A stretch of DNA of 64,000 bases from Streptomyces sp. NBC_00683 (lineage in GTDB: Bacteria; Actinomycetota; Actinomycetes; Streptomycetales; Streptomycetaceae): NCBI RefSeq assembly GCF_036226745.1, contig NZ_CP109013.1, positions 2,790,001 to 2,854,000 on the forward strand, given 5' to 3'. Of the stretch, positions 9,345 to 19,183 are shown one piece after another (the stretch's first letter is position 1; each line of letters opens with the position of its first letter). The position numbers and the translations under genes were made by a program. A model generated the notes under the pieces. It made no database searches. It was given only the letters and a program-made list of their open reading frames with translations, and had not been told where the DNA came from.

Positions 9345-10055
9345 GTATCCCACCTTTACAGGGGACGTACGGATCCGAGGGGACGCACCACGGTGTACGT
9401 CCTCTCCGTCACCCTCGACGGTAGCGGCACGCCGCCGTACGCAACCACGGCGCGCGACCGGCTCAGTGGGTCCGGCGCCGATCGGCACGCCCGCCCCCGG
9501 CCCGGCAGTTGCACCGTGTGCGCCCTCCCCCGACCCCCGGGAGACACGTCTGCCCCGGGGGTCCCGGGCACCTCATCGACCCCGGTGGCCGCATGGGCCA
9601 GATGCGCACACATCCGTCACGGGCGATATGGCTGATTTCCCCTCGTCGCGCGACCTTGTGGCGCTTCGCACCACAAGGAAAGCTGCGGTGGTGCGTCCAC
9701 GCGCCGGCCGGGGACCGGCGCGCGGCACACAGCGCGTGCACCGAGTGCACCCAGGAGTTAACACGCCGTCGGGTTGGCCGCCCGAAAACGGTGGGAAGGC
9801 TTCCCCGGTACTCAGCCCGACCACGGCTCGCGCAGCACATCCCAGGTGCCCCCGATCCGAGCACGAATCCCCCGCGCACCTGCCATTCGAGTGCCATTCG
9901 AGTGAACGCGGACAGGAGCGGCCATGCACACAGCCCGCCAGCCGACAACTGAGCAGCTACAAAGGACGCAACCCCACCATCGCGGCGCGCGCGGTCAGCC
10001 CTTCACGCCCACGCCGCGCCCCGCGCATGCCGAGCTCCAGCCCCCAGGTGATTCC
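9345..10055. promoter_or_regulatory. 711-bp divergent control region between glgP and glgE
   Basis: No credible gene is seen here. It contains a hairpin (arms CCTTGTGG/CCACAAGG, 9654-9678), a pair of GTGCAC half-sites 3 bp apart (9736-9750) and an 11-bp tandem repeat (9881-9902). An alternative in-frame glgE ATG at 9924 has a good AGGAG 5 nt upstream. Confidence 0.55.
9881..9902 (+). repeat. Tandem 11-bp direct repeat upstream of glgE
   Basis: Two exact head-to-tail copies of TGCCATTCGAG, followed by TG. An 11-bp period, one helical turn, is typical of binding sites for OmpR/PhoP-class activators. No such regulator is adjacent. Confidence 0.5.
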
Positions 10056-12194
10056 ATGATCGGTCGCATTCCCGTCCTGGACGTCCGTCCTCTCGTCGAT
10101 TGCGGCAGACGGCCGGCCAAAGCCGTCGCAGGTGAGACCTTCCAGGTCAGCGCCACCGTCTTCCGTGAAGGCCATGACGCGGTGGCCGCCAACGTCGTCC
10201 TCGCCGATCCGAGCGGACGGCCCGGCCCCTGGACGCCGATGCGCGAGCTCGCTCCGGGCACGGACCGCTGGGGTGCCGATGTCACCCCGTCCGCCGAGGG
10301 CCACTGGACCTACACCGTCGAGGCGTGGAGCGATCCGGTCACCACCTGGCGTGGACATGCGCAGATCAAGATCCCCGCCGGCATCGACACCGAGCTGGTC
10401 CTCGCGGAGGGGGCCGAGCTGTACGAGCGGGCCGCCGCCGGCGTACCGAAGCGGGACGGGCGCGAGGCGGTTCTGGCCGCCGTCGACGCCCTGCGCGACA
10501 CGAAGCGGCCGGTGGCCTCCCGGCTCGCCGCCGCACTCACCCCCGAGGTGGACGAGGCGCTCGGCCGTCATCCCCTGCGCGAGCTGGTCACCGCTTCCCG
10601 CCCGATGCCCCTGACCGTCGAACGCAGGCGCGCCCTGTACGGCTCCTGGTACGAGCTGTTCCCGCGGTCCGAGGGCGCGGGGCCGGAGCCGGCCGCCCCC
10701 GCGAAGCCCGCACGCAAGCCACGCGCCACGAAGGCCTCCAAGGCCGCCGCGAGCTCTGCGGCCTCCGGTGCCGCCGCGGCTTCCGCGACCTCTGCGGCCG
10801 CGAAGAAGCGCGCGGTGGTGAAGGCGGAGCTCCCTCCGCAGCCTCCCCGCATCATCAGCGGCACCTTCCGTACCGCCGCGGAGCGGCTTCCGGCCGTCGC
10901 CGCCATGGGGTTCGACGTCGTCTATCTCCCCCCGATCCACCCCATCGGCACCTCTCACCGCAAGGGCCCCAACAACAGCCTCTCCCCCGGGGCCGACGAC
11001 CCGGGTGTGCCCTGGGCCATCGGTTCGGCCGAAGGCGGTCACGACGCCGTGCACCCCGAGCTCGGCACGCTCGAGGACTTCGACCACTTCGTCGAGACGG
11101 CCCGCACCCTTCGGATGGAGATCGCGCTGGACTTCGCCCTCCAGTGCTCCCCGGACCACCCCTGGGTGGCGGAGCACCCCGAGTGGTTCCACCACCGGCC
11201 CGACGGCTCCATCGCCTACGCCGAGAACCCGCCGAAGAAGTACCAGGACATCTATCCGATCGCCTTCGACAAGGACCTGGGCGGCATCGTCGCGGAGACC
11301 GTGCGCATCCTGCGCTTCTGGATGGACCACGGCGTACGGATCTTCCGCGTGGACAATCCGCACACCAAACCGGTCGTCTTCTGGGAGAAGGTGATCGCCG
11401 ACATCAACCGCACCGACCCCGACGTGATCTTCCTGGCCGAGGCCTTCACCCGCCCCGCGATGATGCGCACGCTGGCCGCGGTGGGCTTCCAGCAGTCGTA
11501 CACGTACTTCACCTGGCGTAACAGCAAGCAGGAACTCACCGAGTACGTCCAGGAGCTTTCGGGCGAAAGTTCCTCGTACATGCGGCCCAACTTCTTCGTG
11601 AACACCCCCGACATTCTTCCCGGTTACCTCCAGGACGGCGGCCGGCCGGCCTTCGAGGCGAGGGCCGTGCTCGCCGCGACCCTGTCCCCCTCCTGGGGCG
11701 TGTACGCGGGCTTCGAGCTGTGCGAGAACACCCCGGTGCATCCCGGGAGCGAGGAGTACCAGGACTCGGAGAAGTACCAACTCAAGGTCAGGGACTGGGA
11801 GTCGGCGGAACGTGAGGGCCGCTCGCTGGCACCCCTGATCACCTCCCTCAACCGCATCCGGCGTCGCCACCCGGCGCTCCAGCAACTGCGCGACGTGCAC
11901 TTCCACTCCGTCGACAACGAGGCGCTGATCGCTTACAGCAAGCGCTGCGGTTCGAACATCGTTCTGGTGGTCGTCAACCTCGACCCTCACCACACCCAGG
12001 AGGCCACGGTCTCGTTGGACATGCCGCATCTCGGCCTCGACCGGCACGAGAGCGTGCCGGTGCGCGACGAGCTCACCGGCGCCACCTATCACTGGGGCAG
12101 GACTTTCTATGTGCGTCTGGAGCCGGGTGTGACACCCGCGCACGTCGTCGTCCTGCGACCGTCCCCGCCGACCGGAGGGTCACCCACGCCATGA
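10056..12194 (+). CDS. glgE: Alpha-1,4-glucan:maltose-1-phosphate maltosyltransferase
   Basis: GH13_3 enzyme that adds maltosyl units from maltose-1-phosphate to linear alpha-1,4-glucan. It is 712 residues from the ATG at 10056 (AGGTG 6 nt upstream); an ATG at 9924 would add 44 residues. Catalytic residues are D433 in [11 protein letters not shown]462 in FLAEAFTRP, and D of NTPDILP near 519. The N-terminal beta domain opens with [13 protein letters not shown]. Compared with the S. coelicolor enzyme as I recall it (about 675 residues), there is an Ala/Lys/Pro/Ser-rich insert at about 208-264, just before the catalytic barrel ([20 protein letters not shown]). Its stop overlaps the treS start (ATGA). 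Confidence 0.95.
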   Translation: MIGRIPVLDVRPLVDCGRRPAKAVAGETFQVSATVFREGHDAVAANVVLADPSGRPGPWTPMRELAPGTDRWGADVTPSAEGHWTYTVEAWSDPVTTWRGHAQIKIPAGIDTELVLAEGAELYERAAAGVPKRDGREAVLAAVDALRDTKRPVASRLAAALTPEVDEALGRHPLRELVTASRPMPLTVERRRALYGSWYELFPRSEGAGPEPAAPAKPARKPRATKASKAAASSAASGAAAASATSAAAKKRAVVKAELPPQPPRIISGTFRTAAERLPAVAAMGFDVVYLPPIHPIGTSHRKGPNNSLSPGADDPGVPWAIGSAEGGHDAVHPELGTLEDFDHFVETARTLRMEIALDFALQCSPDHPWVAEHPEWFHHRPDGSIAYAENPPKKYQDIYPIAFDKDLGGIVAETVRILRFWMDHGVRIFRVDNPHTKPVVFWEKVIADINRTDPDVIFLAEAFTRPAMMRTLAAVGFQQSYTYFTWRNSKQELTEYVQELSGESSSYMRPNFFVNTPDILPGYLQDGGRPAFEARAVLAATLSPSWGVYAGFELCENTPVHPGSEEYQDSEKYQLKVRDWESAEREGRSLAPLITSLNRIRRRHPALQQLRDVHFHSVDNEALIAYSKRCGSNIVLVVVNLDPHHTQEATVSLDMPHLGLDRHESVPVRDELTGATYHWGRTFYVRLEPGVTPAHVVVLRPSPPTGGSPTP

Positions 12195-13897
12195 TCGTCA
12201 ATGAGCCCGTCCACGACCTGTTCGAGGACACTCCCGCCAAGGACCGCGATCCCGACTGGTTCAAGCGCGCCGTCTTCTACGAGGTACTCGTCCGGTCCTT
12301 CCAGGACTCCAACGGCGACGGCGTCGGCGACCTCAAGGGTCTCACCGCCAAGCTGGACTACCTGCAGTGGCTCGGTGTCGACTGCCTCTGGCTGCCGCCG
12401 TTCTTCAAGTCACCGCTGCGCGACGGTGGTTACGACGTCTCCGACTACACCGCCGTACTGCCGGAGTTCGGCGACCTCGCCGACTTCGTGGAGTTCGTCG
12501 ACGCCTCGCACCAGCGCGGCATGCGCGTGATCATCGACTTCGTCATGAACCACACGAGCGACCAGCACGACTGGTTCCAGCAGTCCCGCACGGACCCGGA
12601 CGGACCGTACGGCGACTACTACGTCTGGGCCGACGACGACAAGCAGTTCCCGGACGCGCGGATCATCTTCGTCGACACCGAGACGTCCAACTGGACCTTC
12701 GACCCGGTGCGCAAGCAGTACTACTGGCACCGGTTCTTCTCGCACCAGCCCGATCTCAACTACGAGAACCCGGCCGTGCAGGAAGAGATCATCTCGGCTC
12801 TCCGCTTCTGGCTGGACCTCGGCATCGACGGCTTCCGCGTCGACGCGGTGCCCTACCTCTACCAGCGCGAGGGCACCAACTGCGAGAACCTCCCCGAGAC
12901 CCACGGCTTCCTCAAGCGGGTCCGCAAGGAGATCGACGCCAACTACCCGGACACGGTCCTACTGGCCGAGGCCAACCAGTGGCCCGAGGACGTCGTCGAC
13001 TACTTCGGCGACTTCCCGGCCGGCGGCGACGAGTGCCACATGGCGTTCCACTTCCCGGTCATGCCGCGGATCTTCATGGCCGTACGGCGCGAGAGCCGCT
13101 ACCCGGTCTCGGAAATCCTGGCGAAGACCCCGGCGATCCCGTCCGGCTGCCAGTGGGGCATCTTCCTGCGCAACCACGACGAGCTGACGCTCGAGATGGT
13201 CACGGACGAAGAGCGCGACTACATGTACGCGGAGTACGCCAAGGATCCGCGGATGCGGGCCAACATCGGCATCCGCCGCCGCCTCGCGCCCCTCCTGGAC
13301 AACGACCGCAACCAGATCGAGCTGTTCACGGCGCTGCTCCTGTCCCTGCCCGGCTCCCCGATCCTCTACTACGGGGACGAGATCGGGATGGGCGACAACA
13401 TCTGGCTGGGCGACCGCGACGCCGTACGCACCCCGATGCAGTGGACGCCCGACCGCAACGCCGGCTTCTCCTCGAGCGACCCCGGGCGGCTCTACCTCCC
13501 CACGATCATGGACCCGGTCTACGGCTACCAGGTCACCAATGTCGAGGCGGCGATGGCCTCGCCCTCGTCGCTGCTGCACTGGACGCGGCGGATGATCGAG
13601 ATCCGCAAGCAGAATCCTGCCTTCGGCCTCGGCTCGTACAGCGAACTGCCGTCGTCGAATCCCGCCGTGCTCGCCTTCACCCGCGAGTACAAGGACGACC
13701 TCGTGCTGTGCGTCCACAACTTCTCGCGGTTCGCGCAGCCCACGGAGCTCGATCTGCGGGCGTTCAACGGGCGTCATCCGGTGGAGCTGATCGGCGGGGT
13801 GCGCTTCCCGGCCGTGGGTCAGTGGCCCTACCTGCTGACTCTCGCGGGGCACGGTTTCTACTGGTTCCGGCTGCGGAAGGAAGCTCCGGTCGGCTGA
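12191..13897 (+). CDS. treS: Trehalose synthase / maltose alpha-D-glucosyltransferase
   Basis: GH13_16 enzyme that interconverts trehalose and maltose, supplying maltose to maltokinase. It is 568 residues, the usual length for a TreS without a fused kinase. The catalytic triad is D218 ([10 protein letters not shown]), E260 ([11 protein letters not shown]) and D330 ([10 protein letters not shown]). Translation is coupled to glgE by the ATGA overlap. A hairpin lies about 50 nt after the stop, so mak may be separately or only partly co-transcribed. Confidence 0.95.
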   Translation: MIVNEPVHDLFEDTPAKDRDPDWFKRAVFYEVLVRSFQDSNGDGVGDLKGLTAKLDYLQWLGVDCLWLPPFFKSPLRDGGYDVSDYTAVLPEFGDLADFVEFVDASHQRGMRVIIDFVMNHTSDQHDWFQQSRTDPDGPYGDYYVWADDDKQFPDARIIFVDTETSNWTFDPVRKQYYWHRFFSHQPDLNYENPAVQEEIISALRFWLDLGIDGFRVDAVPYLYQREGTNCENLPETHGFLKRVRKEIDANYPDTVLLAEANQWPEDVVDYFGDFPAGGDECHMAFHFPVMPRIFMAVRRESRYPVSEILAKTPAIPSGCQWGIFLRNHDELTLEMVTDEERDYMYAEYAKDPRMRANIGIRRRLAPLLDNDRNQIELFTALLLSLPGSPILYYGDEIGMGDNIWLGDRDAVRTPMQWTPDRNAGFSSSDPGRLYLPTIMDPVYGYQVTNVEAAMASPSSLLHWTRRMIEIRKQNPAFGLGSYSELPSSNPAVLAFTREYKDDLVLCVHNFSRFAQPTELDLRAFNGRHPVELIGGVRFPAVGQWPYLLTLAGHGFYWFRLRKEAPVG

Positions 13898-13944
13898 GCG
13901 GATCTGACGGACAGTCGACGGCGCCTCACTTTCCGGCGCCACCC

Positions 13945-13968
13945 GCGGGGCGGTTTCCGCCGCCCCGC
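13945..13968 (+). terminator. Hairpin between treS and mak
   Basis: Perfect 9-bp arms (GCGGGGCGG) with a 6-nt loop. A weaker GGCGCC/GGCGCC pair precedes it at 13920-13940. It may end or attenuate the glgE-treS transcript inside the cluster. Confidence 0.6.
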
Positions 13969-14145
13969 ACGGGGCACTCTCCCCACATATCGAGCTCTTC
14001 CGGGCTCCTGGAGCCCATCGGGCCCATCTGTCGAGTCCGTACGGACTTTCCTCACCCGACACGTCCCGCACAGCCGGACAGCCATTGCCGCAATCCGGGA
14101 CACTCTTCGCATCCTGTGGTGTGCCCGGGGAAAGGACGCGATGCC

Positions 14146-15585
14146 ATGTCGGAGGCTGCATCCACTCGAGTCGCCCTGGCCAAGAGCACAGCGAGAATCG
14201 CAAAGAGAAGAACGAACACGCGGACGACGGCGCTTCTCCCGTCGCTCACGCCCCTGCTCCACGAATGGCTCCCCCGGCAGCGGTGGTTCGCGGGCAAGGG
14301 ACGGCCGGTCACCGGCTTCTCCCTCGTGGCGGCGACCGAGATACTGCCTCTGGACACCGCCGGTACAGGACCCGGACTGCTGCATCTGCTCGTCCGGGCC
14401 CACCAGCCGGACACGGCCGCCCAGGCGCACGGCGACTGCTACCAGCTCCTGCTCGGCGTACGCACCGCCCTGCCCACGCGGCTGACGGCGGCCCGGATCG
14501 GCCAGGTCACGGACGGCCCGCTGGCGGGCCGCACCCTGTACGAAGGGCTGCACGACCCGCGCGTCGCCGATCTCCTGCTGGAACGGCTCCGTCGCCCCGG
14601 GACCCTCGGTCCGCTCCGCTTCGACCGGGCGGCACCGATCCCCTCGGGCCTCGCTCCCCGTTTCCTGGACACCGAGCAGTCCAACTCCTCGCTCGTCTAC
14701 GGCGACGCCTACATCCTGAAGATCTTCCGCCGGGTCTTCCCCGGCGCGAACCCCGATCTGGAGCTGCCGCTCGCGCTCAGCCGTGAGGGCTGCGGGCGGG
14801 TGCCGGCGCCGGTCGCCTGGTTCGAGGCGTCGACGCCCGACACGGCCACCGGGGAGCCGCTGACCCTCGGGGTGCTGCAGCCGTTCCTGCGCGGTGCGCA
14901 GGACGGCTGGCAGCTCGCCCTCGCGTCGCTCGGCTCGGGGCGCGACTTCGTGCCCGAGGCGCATGCGCTCGGCCGGGCCACGGCGGAGGTGCACACGGCG
15001 CTGGCCGCCGCTCTGCCGACACCCGCTCTCGCCCACGCGCAGACCAGGCACCTGGTGGCGGGGATGGTCGAACGGCTGGAGGCAGCCGCGCAGGCGGTTC
15101 CGGCACTCGTGCCCTACGTACCGGGTCTGCGTACCGCCTTCGACGCCGTCACCGCGCTGGGGCACACGGGCCGCAGCTGGGCCGCGCAGCGGGTCCACGG
15201 TGATCTGCATCTGGGCCAGACGCTGCGCGGACCCGACGGTTTCTGGTCACTGATCGACTTCGAGGGCGAGCCGGCCAAGCCGCTGCCGGAGCGCCGCAGC
15301 CCCCAACTCCCGGTGCGCGACGTCGCGGGGATGCTCCGCTCCTTCGACTACGCGGCCCGCTCGCACCGCCCGTGGAATCCGGAGTGGGCGGCCCGCTGCC
15401 GCGCCGCGTACTGCGAGGGCTACGCACGGGGCGCGGGAACCGATCCGCGCAGCGAGCCGGAACTGCTGCGCGCCCATGAGACCGACAAGGCGGTGTACGA
15501 GGTGCTGTACGAGGCCCGGCACCGCCCCGACTGGCTGCCGGTTCCGATGGCGGCCATCCAGCGCCTGGCCACGACGACCGCGTGA
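14146..15585 (+). CDS. mak: Maltokinase (Pep2)
   Basis: ATP-dependent kinase that makes maltose-1-phosphate for GlgE. It is 479 residues from the ATG at 14146, with AAAGGA 9 nt upstream. The same frame is open far upstream, antisense-like through treS, but that part is not coding. An N-terminal cap (LLPSLTPLLHEWLPRQRWFAGKG, a hallmark of maltokinases) is followed by an aminoglycoside-phosphotransferase-like fold. The catalytic loop is RVHGDLHLGQTL, with the metal-binding acid in LIDFEGEP. Actinobacteria often fuse this gene to treS; here the two are separate, 248 bp apart. glgB follows after 58 bp. Confidence 0.92.
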   Translation: MSEAASTRVALAKSTARIAKRRTNTRTTALLPSLTPLLHEWLPRQRWFAGKGRPVTGFSLVAATEILPLDTAGTGPGLLHLLVRAHQPDTAAQAHGDCYQLLLGVRTALPTRLTAARIGQVTDGPLAGRTLYEGLHDPRVADLLLERLRRPGTLGPLRFDRAAPIPSGLAPRFLDTEQSNSSLVYGDAYILKIFRRVFPGANPDLELPLALSREGCGRVPAPVAWFEASTPDTATGEPLTLGVLQPFLRGAQDGWQLALASLGSGRDFVPEAHALGRATAEVHTALAAALPTPALAHAQTRHLVAGMVERLEAAAQAVPALVPYVPGLRTAFDAVTALGHTGRSWAAQRVHGDLHLGQTLRGPDGFWSLIDFEGEPAKPLPERRSPQLPVRDVAGMLRSFDYAARSHRPWNPEWAARCRAAYCEGYARGAGTDPRSEPELLRAHETDKAVYEVLYEARHRPDWLPVPMAAIQRLATTTA

Positions 15586-15629
15586 GCCCGGCACCCACCC
15601 CCCTTCCCTCCCTCCTCACCTCACCTCCT

Positions 15630-15635
15630 AGGAGG
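15630..15635 (+). promoter_or_regulatory. glgB ribosome-binding site
   Basis: A full AGGAGG lies 8 nt before the GTG at 15644 and fixes the start ahead of a low-complexity N-terminus that homology alone could not place. Confidence 0.8.
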
Positions 15636-15643
15636 CAGTCCCT

Positions 15644-18139
15644 GTGACCGCCCGCAAGCCGTCCCGCAAGTCGTCCGAGCCCATCGAGGTCCCGGCCGCT
15701 CCCCAGCCGGTCACCACCGAGATCACCGCCCCCCAGTCGGTCACGGCCGACATCAAGGCCCCGTCCACCGCAACCACCGAGCCCGCCTCCGCTGCCGCCT
15801 CCGACCCTGCGGCCCCCGCGTCCCCAGCAGGTCGTTCCAAGCGGTCCCGGGCCAAGCAGTCGGCGTCCGCCGCCAAGGCGCCCAAGGCGCCCAAGACGCC
15901 CAAGGCCGACGCCGACGCCGCCACTGCCCCGCCCCGCCCCCGGCGCGGCGGTGGCAGCAAGGGCGCCCTTCCGGCGACGGCCCTGGACGACGGGGACCGG
16001 GCCCGGCTGCTCGCCGGTGAGCACCACGCCCCTCACGATCTGCTCGGCGCGCACCTGACCCGCGGCGGGGTCGTGGTCCGTGCGCTGCGTCCGTTCGCAC
16101 GCTCCGTGTCCGTCCTGGCGCAAGGCCTGCGGGCGGAACTGCAGAGTGACGGCGACGGCTTCTTCTCGGGCGTGCTCCCCACGCCGGCCGTCCCGGAGTA
16201 CCGGCTGCTGGTCGCGTACGAGGACAACGAGATCGAGGTGGAGGACCCGTACCGCTTCCTGCCCTCGCTCGGCGAGCTCGATCTGCACCTGCTCGGCGAG
16301 GGCCGGCACGAGGAGCTGTGGACGGCGCTCGGTTCGCAGCCGATGGAGCACCAGGGCGTCGCGGGCACGCGCTTCACCGTCTGGGCGCCGAACGCGCGCG
16401 GGGTCCGCGTCACGGGTGACTTCAACTTCTGGGACGGCACCGGCTTCCCGATGCGTTCGCTGGGCTCGACCGGCGTATGGGAGCTGTTCGTCCCGGCGAT
16501 CGGCGAGGGCACCCTGTACAAGTTCGACATCTGCCGCCCCGACGGTTCGCACACCCAGCGCTCCGACCCGATGGCCCGCTACGCGGAGGTACCGCCGGCG
16601 AACGCCTCGGTCGTCACCGCCTCGCACCACGAGTGGCAGGACAGCGACTGGATGGCGCACCGCGGCGACCGCCCGGTGCACCAGGCCCCGTTCTCCGTCT
16701 ACGAGGTCCATCTGCCCTCCTGGCGCCCGGGACTGAACTACCGCCAGCTCGCCACCCAGCTGCCCGCGTACGTGAAGGACCTCGGCTTCACGCACGTCGA
16801 GCTGATGCCGGTCTCGGAGCACCCCTTCGGCGGCTCCTGGGGCTACCAGGTCACCGGCTTCTACGCGCCGACGTCCCGCCTGGGCACTCCGGACGACTTC
16901 CGCTTCCTGGTCGACGCGCTGCACGCGGCGGGCATCGGCGTCCTCATGGACTGGGTGCCGGCGCACTTCCCCCGCGACGACTGGGCGCTCGCCGAGTTCG
17001 ACGGCCGCCCGCTGTACGAGCACTCCGACCCGAACCGGGCGGCGCACCCGGACTGGGGCACCCTGGAGTTCGACTACGGCCGCAAGGAGGTCCGCAACTT
17101 CCTGGTCGCCAACGCCACGTACTGGTGCGAGGAGTTCCACATCGACGGCCTGCGGGTCGACGCCGTCGCCTCCATGCTCTACCTCGACTACTCCCGCGAG
17201 GACGGCCAGTGGTCGCCGAACGAGCACGGGGGCCGGGAGAACCTGGATGCGGTCGCCTTCCTCAAGGAGATGAACGCGACTGTCTACCGGCGCAATCCCG
17301 GTGTCGTCACGATGGCGGAGGAGTCCACGGCCTGGGACGGCGTCACCCGCGCCACGGAACACGGCGGCCTGGGCTTCGGCCTCAAGTGGAACATGGGCTG
17401 GATGCACGACTCCCTCGTGTACATGTCCAAGGAGCCCATCCACCGCAAGTACCACCACAACGAGATGACCTTCTCGATGGTGTACGCGTACAGCGAGAAC
17501 TACGTGCTGCCGATCTCGCACGACGAGGTGGTGCACGGCAAGCAGGCCCTGGTGAGCAAGATGCCCGGCGACTGGTGGCAGCGGCGCGCCAACCACCGCG
17601 CCTACCTCGGCTTCATGTGGGCCCATCCCGGCAAGCAACTCCTCTTCATGGGACAGGAGTTCGCGCAGGGCGCGGAATGGTCCGAGGGTCACGGACCGGA
17701 CTGGTGGCTGCTCGACGAGACGTACGAGGCCTCCGGCGACCACCGCGGCGTACGCACCCTGGTCACGGACCTCAACGCGGTGTACGGAGCGCTGCCGGCG
17801 CTGTGGCAGCGCGACACGGACCCGGGGGGCTTCTCCTGGATCGACGGCGGCGCGGCGGAGGACAACGCGTTCGCGTTCCTGCGCTACGACGCGGACGGCT
17901 CGCCGCTGCTGGCGGTCTCGCACTTCTCCCCGGTGGTGCGGCACGACTACCGGCTGGGCGTACCGGGAGGCCCGGAGGCCTGGGTGGAGATCCTGAACAC
18001 GGACGCGGCCCGGTACGGCGGCAGCGACGTGCGCAACGAGGATCCGCTGAAGCCGGAGGACGTACCGGCCCACGGCAGGGAGACGAGCGTGACGCTGACG
18101 CTGCCGCCGCTCGCGACGGTGTGGTTCCGGCCGGCCTGA
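15644..18139 (+). CDS. glgB: 1,4-alpha-glucan branching enzyme
   Basis: GH13_9 enzyme that introduces alpha-1,6 branches into GlgE-made glucan. It is 831 residues, roughly 100 longer than typical GlgB. The extra part is a Lys/Ala/Pro/Thr-rich, probably disordered N-terminus (residues 1-110, including [19 protein letters not shown]). An N1 domain and a CBM48 domain ([20 protein letters not shown]) follow, then the catalytic barrel with D506 ([10 protein letters not shown]), E559 (MAEESTAW) and D627 ([11 protein letters not shown]). It ends the cluster at a hairpin. Confidence 0.95.
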   Translation: MTARKPSRKSSEPIEVPAAPQPVTTEITAPQSVTADIKAPSTATTEPASAAASDPAAPASPAGRSKRSRAKQSASAAKAPKAPKTPKADADAATAPPRPRRGGGSKGALPATALDDGDRARLLAGEHHAPHDLLGAHLTRGGVVVRALRPFARSVSVLAQGLRAELQSDGDGFFSGVLPTPAVPEYRLLVAYEDNEIEVEDPYRFLPSLGELDLHLLGEGRHEELWTALGSQPMEHQGVAGTRFTVWAPNARGVRVTGDFNFWDGTGFPMRSLGSTGVWELFVPAIGEGTLYKFDICRPDGSHTQRSDPMARYAEVPPANASVVTASHHEWQDSDWMAHRGDRPVHQAPFSVYEVHLPSWRPGLNYRQLATQLPAYVKDLGFTHVELMPVSEHPFGGSWGYQVTGFYAPTSRLGTPDDFRFLVDALHAAGIGVLMDWVPAHFPRDDWALAEFDGRPLYEHSDPNRAAHPDWGTLEFDYGRKEVRNFLVANATYWCEEFHIDGLRVDAVASMLYLDYSREDGQWSPNEHGGRENLDAVAFLKEMNATVYRRNPGVVTMAEESTAWDGVTRATEHGGLGFGLKWNMGWMHDSLVYMSKEPIHRKYHHNEMTFSMVYAYSENYVLPISHDEVVHGKQALVSKMPGDWWQRRANHRAYLGFMWAHPGKQLLFMGQEFAQGAEWSEGHGPDWWLLDETYEASGDHRGVRTLVTDLNAVYGALPALWQRDTDPGGFSWIDGGAAEDNAFAFLRYDADGSPLLAVSHFSPVVRHDYRLGVPGGPEAWVEILNTDAARYGGSDVRNEDPLKPEDVPAHGRETSVTLTLPPLATVWFRPA

Positions 18140-18163
18140 CAGCCGGAACCACGGATCGGAGTC

Positions 18164-18193
18164 GGGGCCCCGCGGCCGAGCCGCGAGGGCCCC
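18164..18193. terminator. Terminator after glgB
   Basis: Stem GGGGCCC/GGGCCCC with inner GCGGC/GCCGC lies between two convergent genes and probably serves both. Confidence 0.75.
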
Positions 18194-18217
18194 GTCCCCC
18201 ACCGCTCGCTCACCGCT

Positions 18218-18745
18218 TCAGTCGCCCGTCACCCCGTCGGTCCGCTCCCGCAGCAGGTCGGCGTGGCCGTTGTGGCGGGCGTACTCCTGGATCATCAGCA
18301 GGTAGACCCAGCGCAGGCTCAGGGGGCGTCCGCCCGTGGACGCGAAGACCTCGTCGAGACCGTGCCCCGCCACCGCCGCGTCGCAGGCGGCGACTTCGGC
18401 CCGGAAGAGTCCGAAGTCCCTCTCCGCGCCGGCCGGGTCCGCCCCGTCGAGCCCCTCGTTCCCGTCCGAGGGGCCCGCATGGACGTCACCGATGCCCTCA
18501 CCCCTGAACTGCCTGCGGAACCACCAGCGTTCGACTTCCGCCATGTGCCGGACCAGGCCGAGGAGCGAGAGGTCCGAGGGCTCCACAGCCGTCCGGGCCA
18601 GCTGCTCCGGATCCAGTCCGGCGCACTTGGCCAGCAGGGTCTCCCGGTGCCGGGTCAGCCAGCCCTCCAGCATACGGCGTTCGTCCAGCGTGCCCAGGCT
18701 GCCGAGCTGCGCCGTACGCTCCACCTGCGGTGCGGTCCATGTCAT
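18218..18745 (-). CDS. DinB-like (DUF664) family protein
   Basis: A 175-residue soluble protein, started at the ATG at complement 18743-18745 with GGAGG 8 nt upstream. It has the four-helix DinB/YfiT-like metalloprotein fold pattern. The helix with conserved histidine (LGLVRHMAEVERWWFRRQF) and the C-terminal HNGHADLLRERTDG motif supply the usual three-histidine metal site. Members include bacillithiol/mycothiol-dependent transferases and many proteins of unknown function, so no reaction is assigned. It is divergent from a small membrane protein gene, with 72 bp between the starts. Confidence 0.8.
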   Translation of the reverse strand: MTWTAPQVERTAQLGSLGTLDERRMLEGWLTRHRETLLAKCAGLDPEQLARTAVEPSDLSLLGLVRHMAEVERWWFRRQFRGEGIGDVHAGPSDGNEGLDGADPAGAERDFGLFRAEVAACDAAVAGHGLDEVFASTGGRPLSLRWVYLLMIQEYARHNGHADLLRERTDGVTGD

Positions 18746-18804
18746 GGACTCATCCTCCGTACGGCCGCACACGACCACCAGCAGGCGCGCCTCGTCCGGC
18801 CGGA

Positions 18805-18810
18805 TACGCT
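18805..18810 (+). promoter_or_regulatory. -10 box, leaderless candidate
   Basis: TACGCT lies 7 nt before the ATG at 18818 and no Shine-Dalgarno is present. Transcription would begin at or next to the start codon. Confidence 0.45.
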
Positions 18811-18817
18811 CCCGCCC

Positions 18818-19153
18818 ATGACACAGCCCACCCCGCCCGCGGCACGGACCGGCGCGCCGCCGGACGGACCGAAGCAGCTGTGGGGCATCGCCACGGCCTC
18901 GTTCGTCGTCTTCCTCGCCGCCTGGGCACTGAGCTGGATCAAGGCGTACGCGATCAACGACGACCTGCCCAACGCCTGCGGCGACGTGCGCAGGCAGGTC
19001 TTCCCTCCGGAGGTGACGTGCCTGTCCGGAAGCGGCGCGGTCACCGGCGCGAACGCGGGATGGATCGAGGTCGTCTTCTTCGCCTCGTTCGCGGTGGCGG
19101 TGCTGTTCGGGACCCTGGCTCTCGCGGTGGCCATGGCCGTCCGCAGGAGGTGA
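18818..19153 (+). CDS. Small integral membrane protein, unknown function
   Basis: A 111-residue protein with a Pro-rich cytoplasmic N-terminus and two predicted membrane helices (about 22-44 and 80-106). The 40-residue loop between them contains two cysteines (NACGDVRRQ and EVTCLSGSG) that could form a disulfide outside the cell. It ends in a positively charged MAVRRR. I do not recognise the family. It has its own leaderless-type promoter and ends close to the convergent M48 protease gene. Confidence 0.7.
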   Translation: MTQPTPPAARTGAPPDGPKQLWGIATASFVVFLAAWALSWIKAYAINDDLPNACGDVRRQVFPPEVTCLSGSGAVTGANAGWIEVVFFASFAVAVLFGTLALAVAMAVRRR

Positions 19154-19183
19154 CACGGGGGCGGCCGAGCCGTGCGCGGACGT

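Noticed and set aside
9463..9952. Small genes in the glgP/glgE gap (several open frames on both strands)
   Set aside because: None has a ribosome-binding site with plausible codon use, and the translations are Arg/Pro-rich shadows.
12367..14145. Open frame that would extend maltokinase far upstream through treS
   Set aside because: It overlaps treS in another frame. The Arg/Pro-rich translation is a GC artefact, and the ATG at 14146 has a proper ribosome-binding site.
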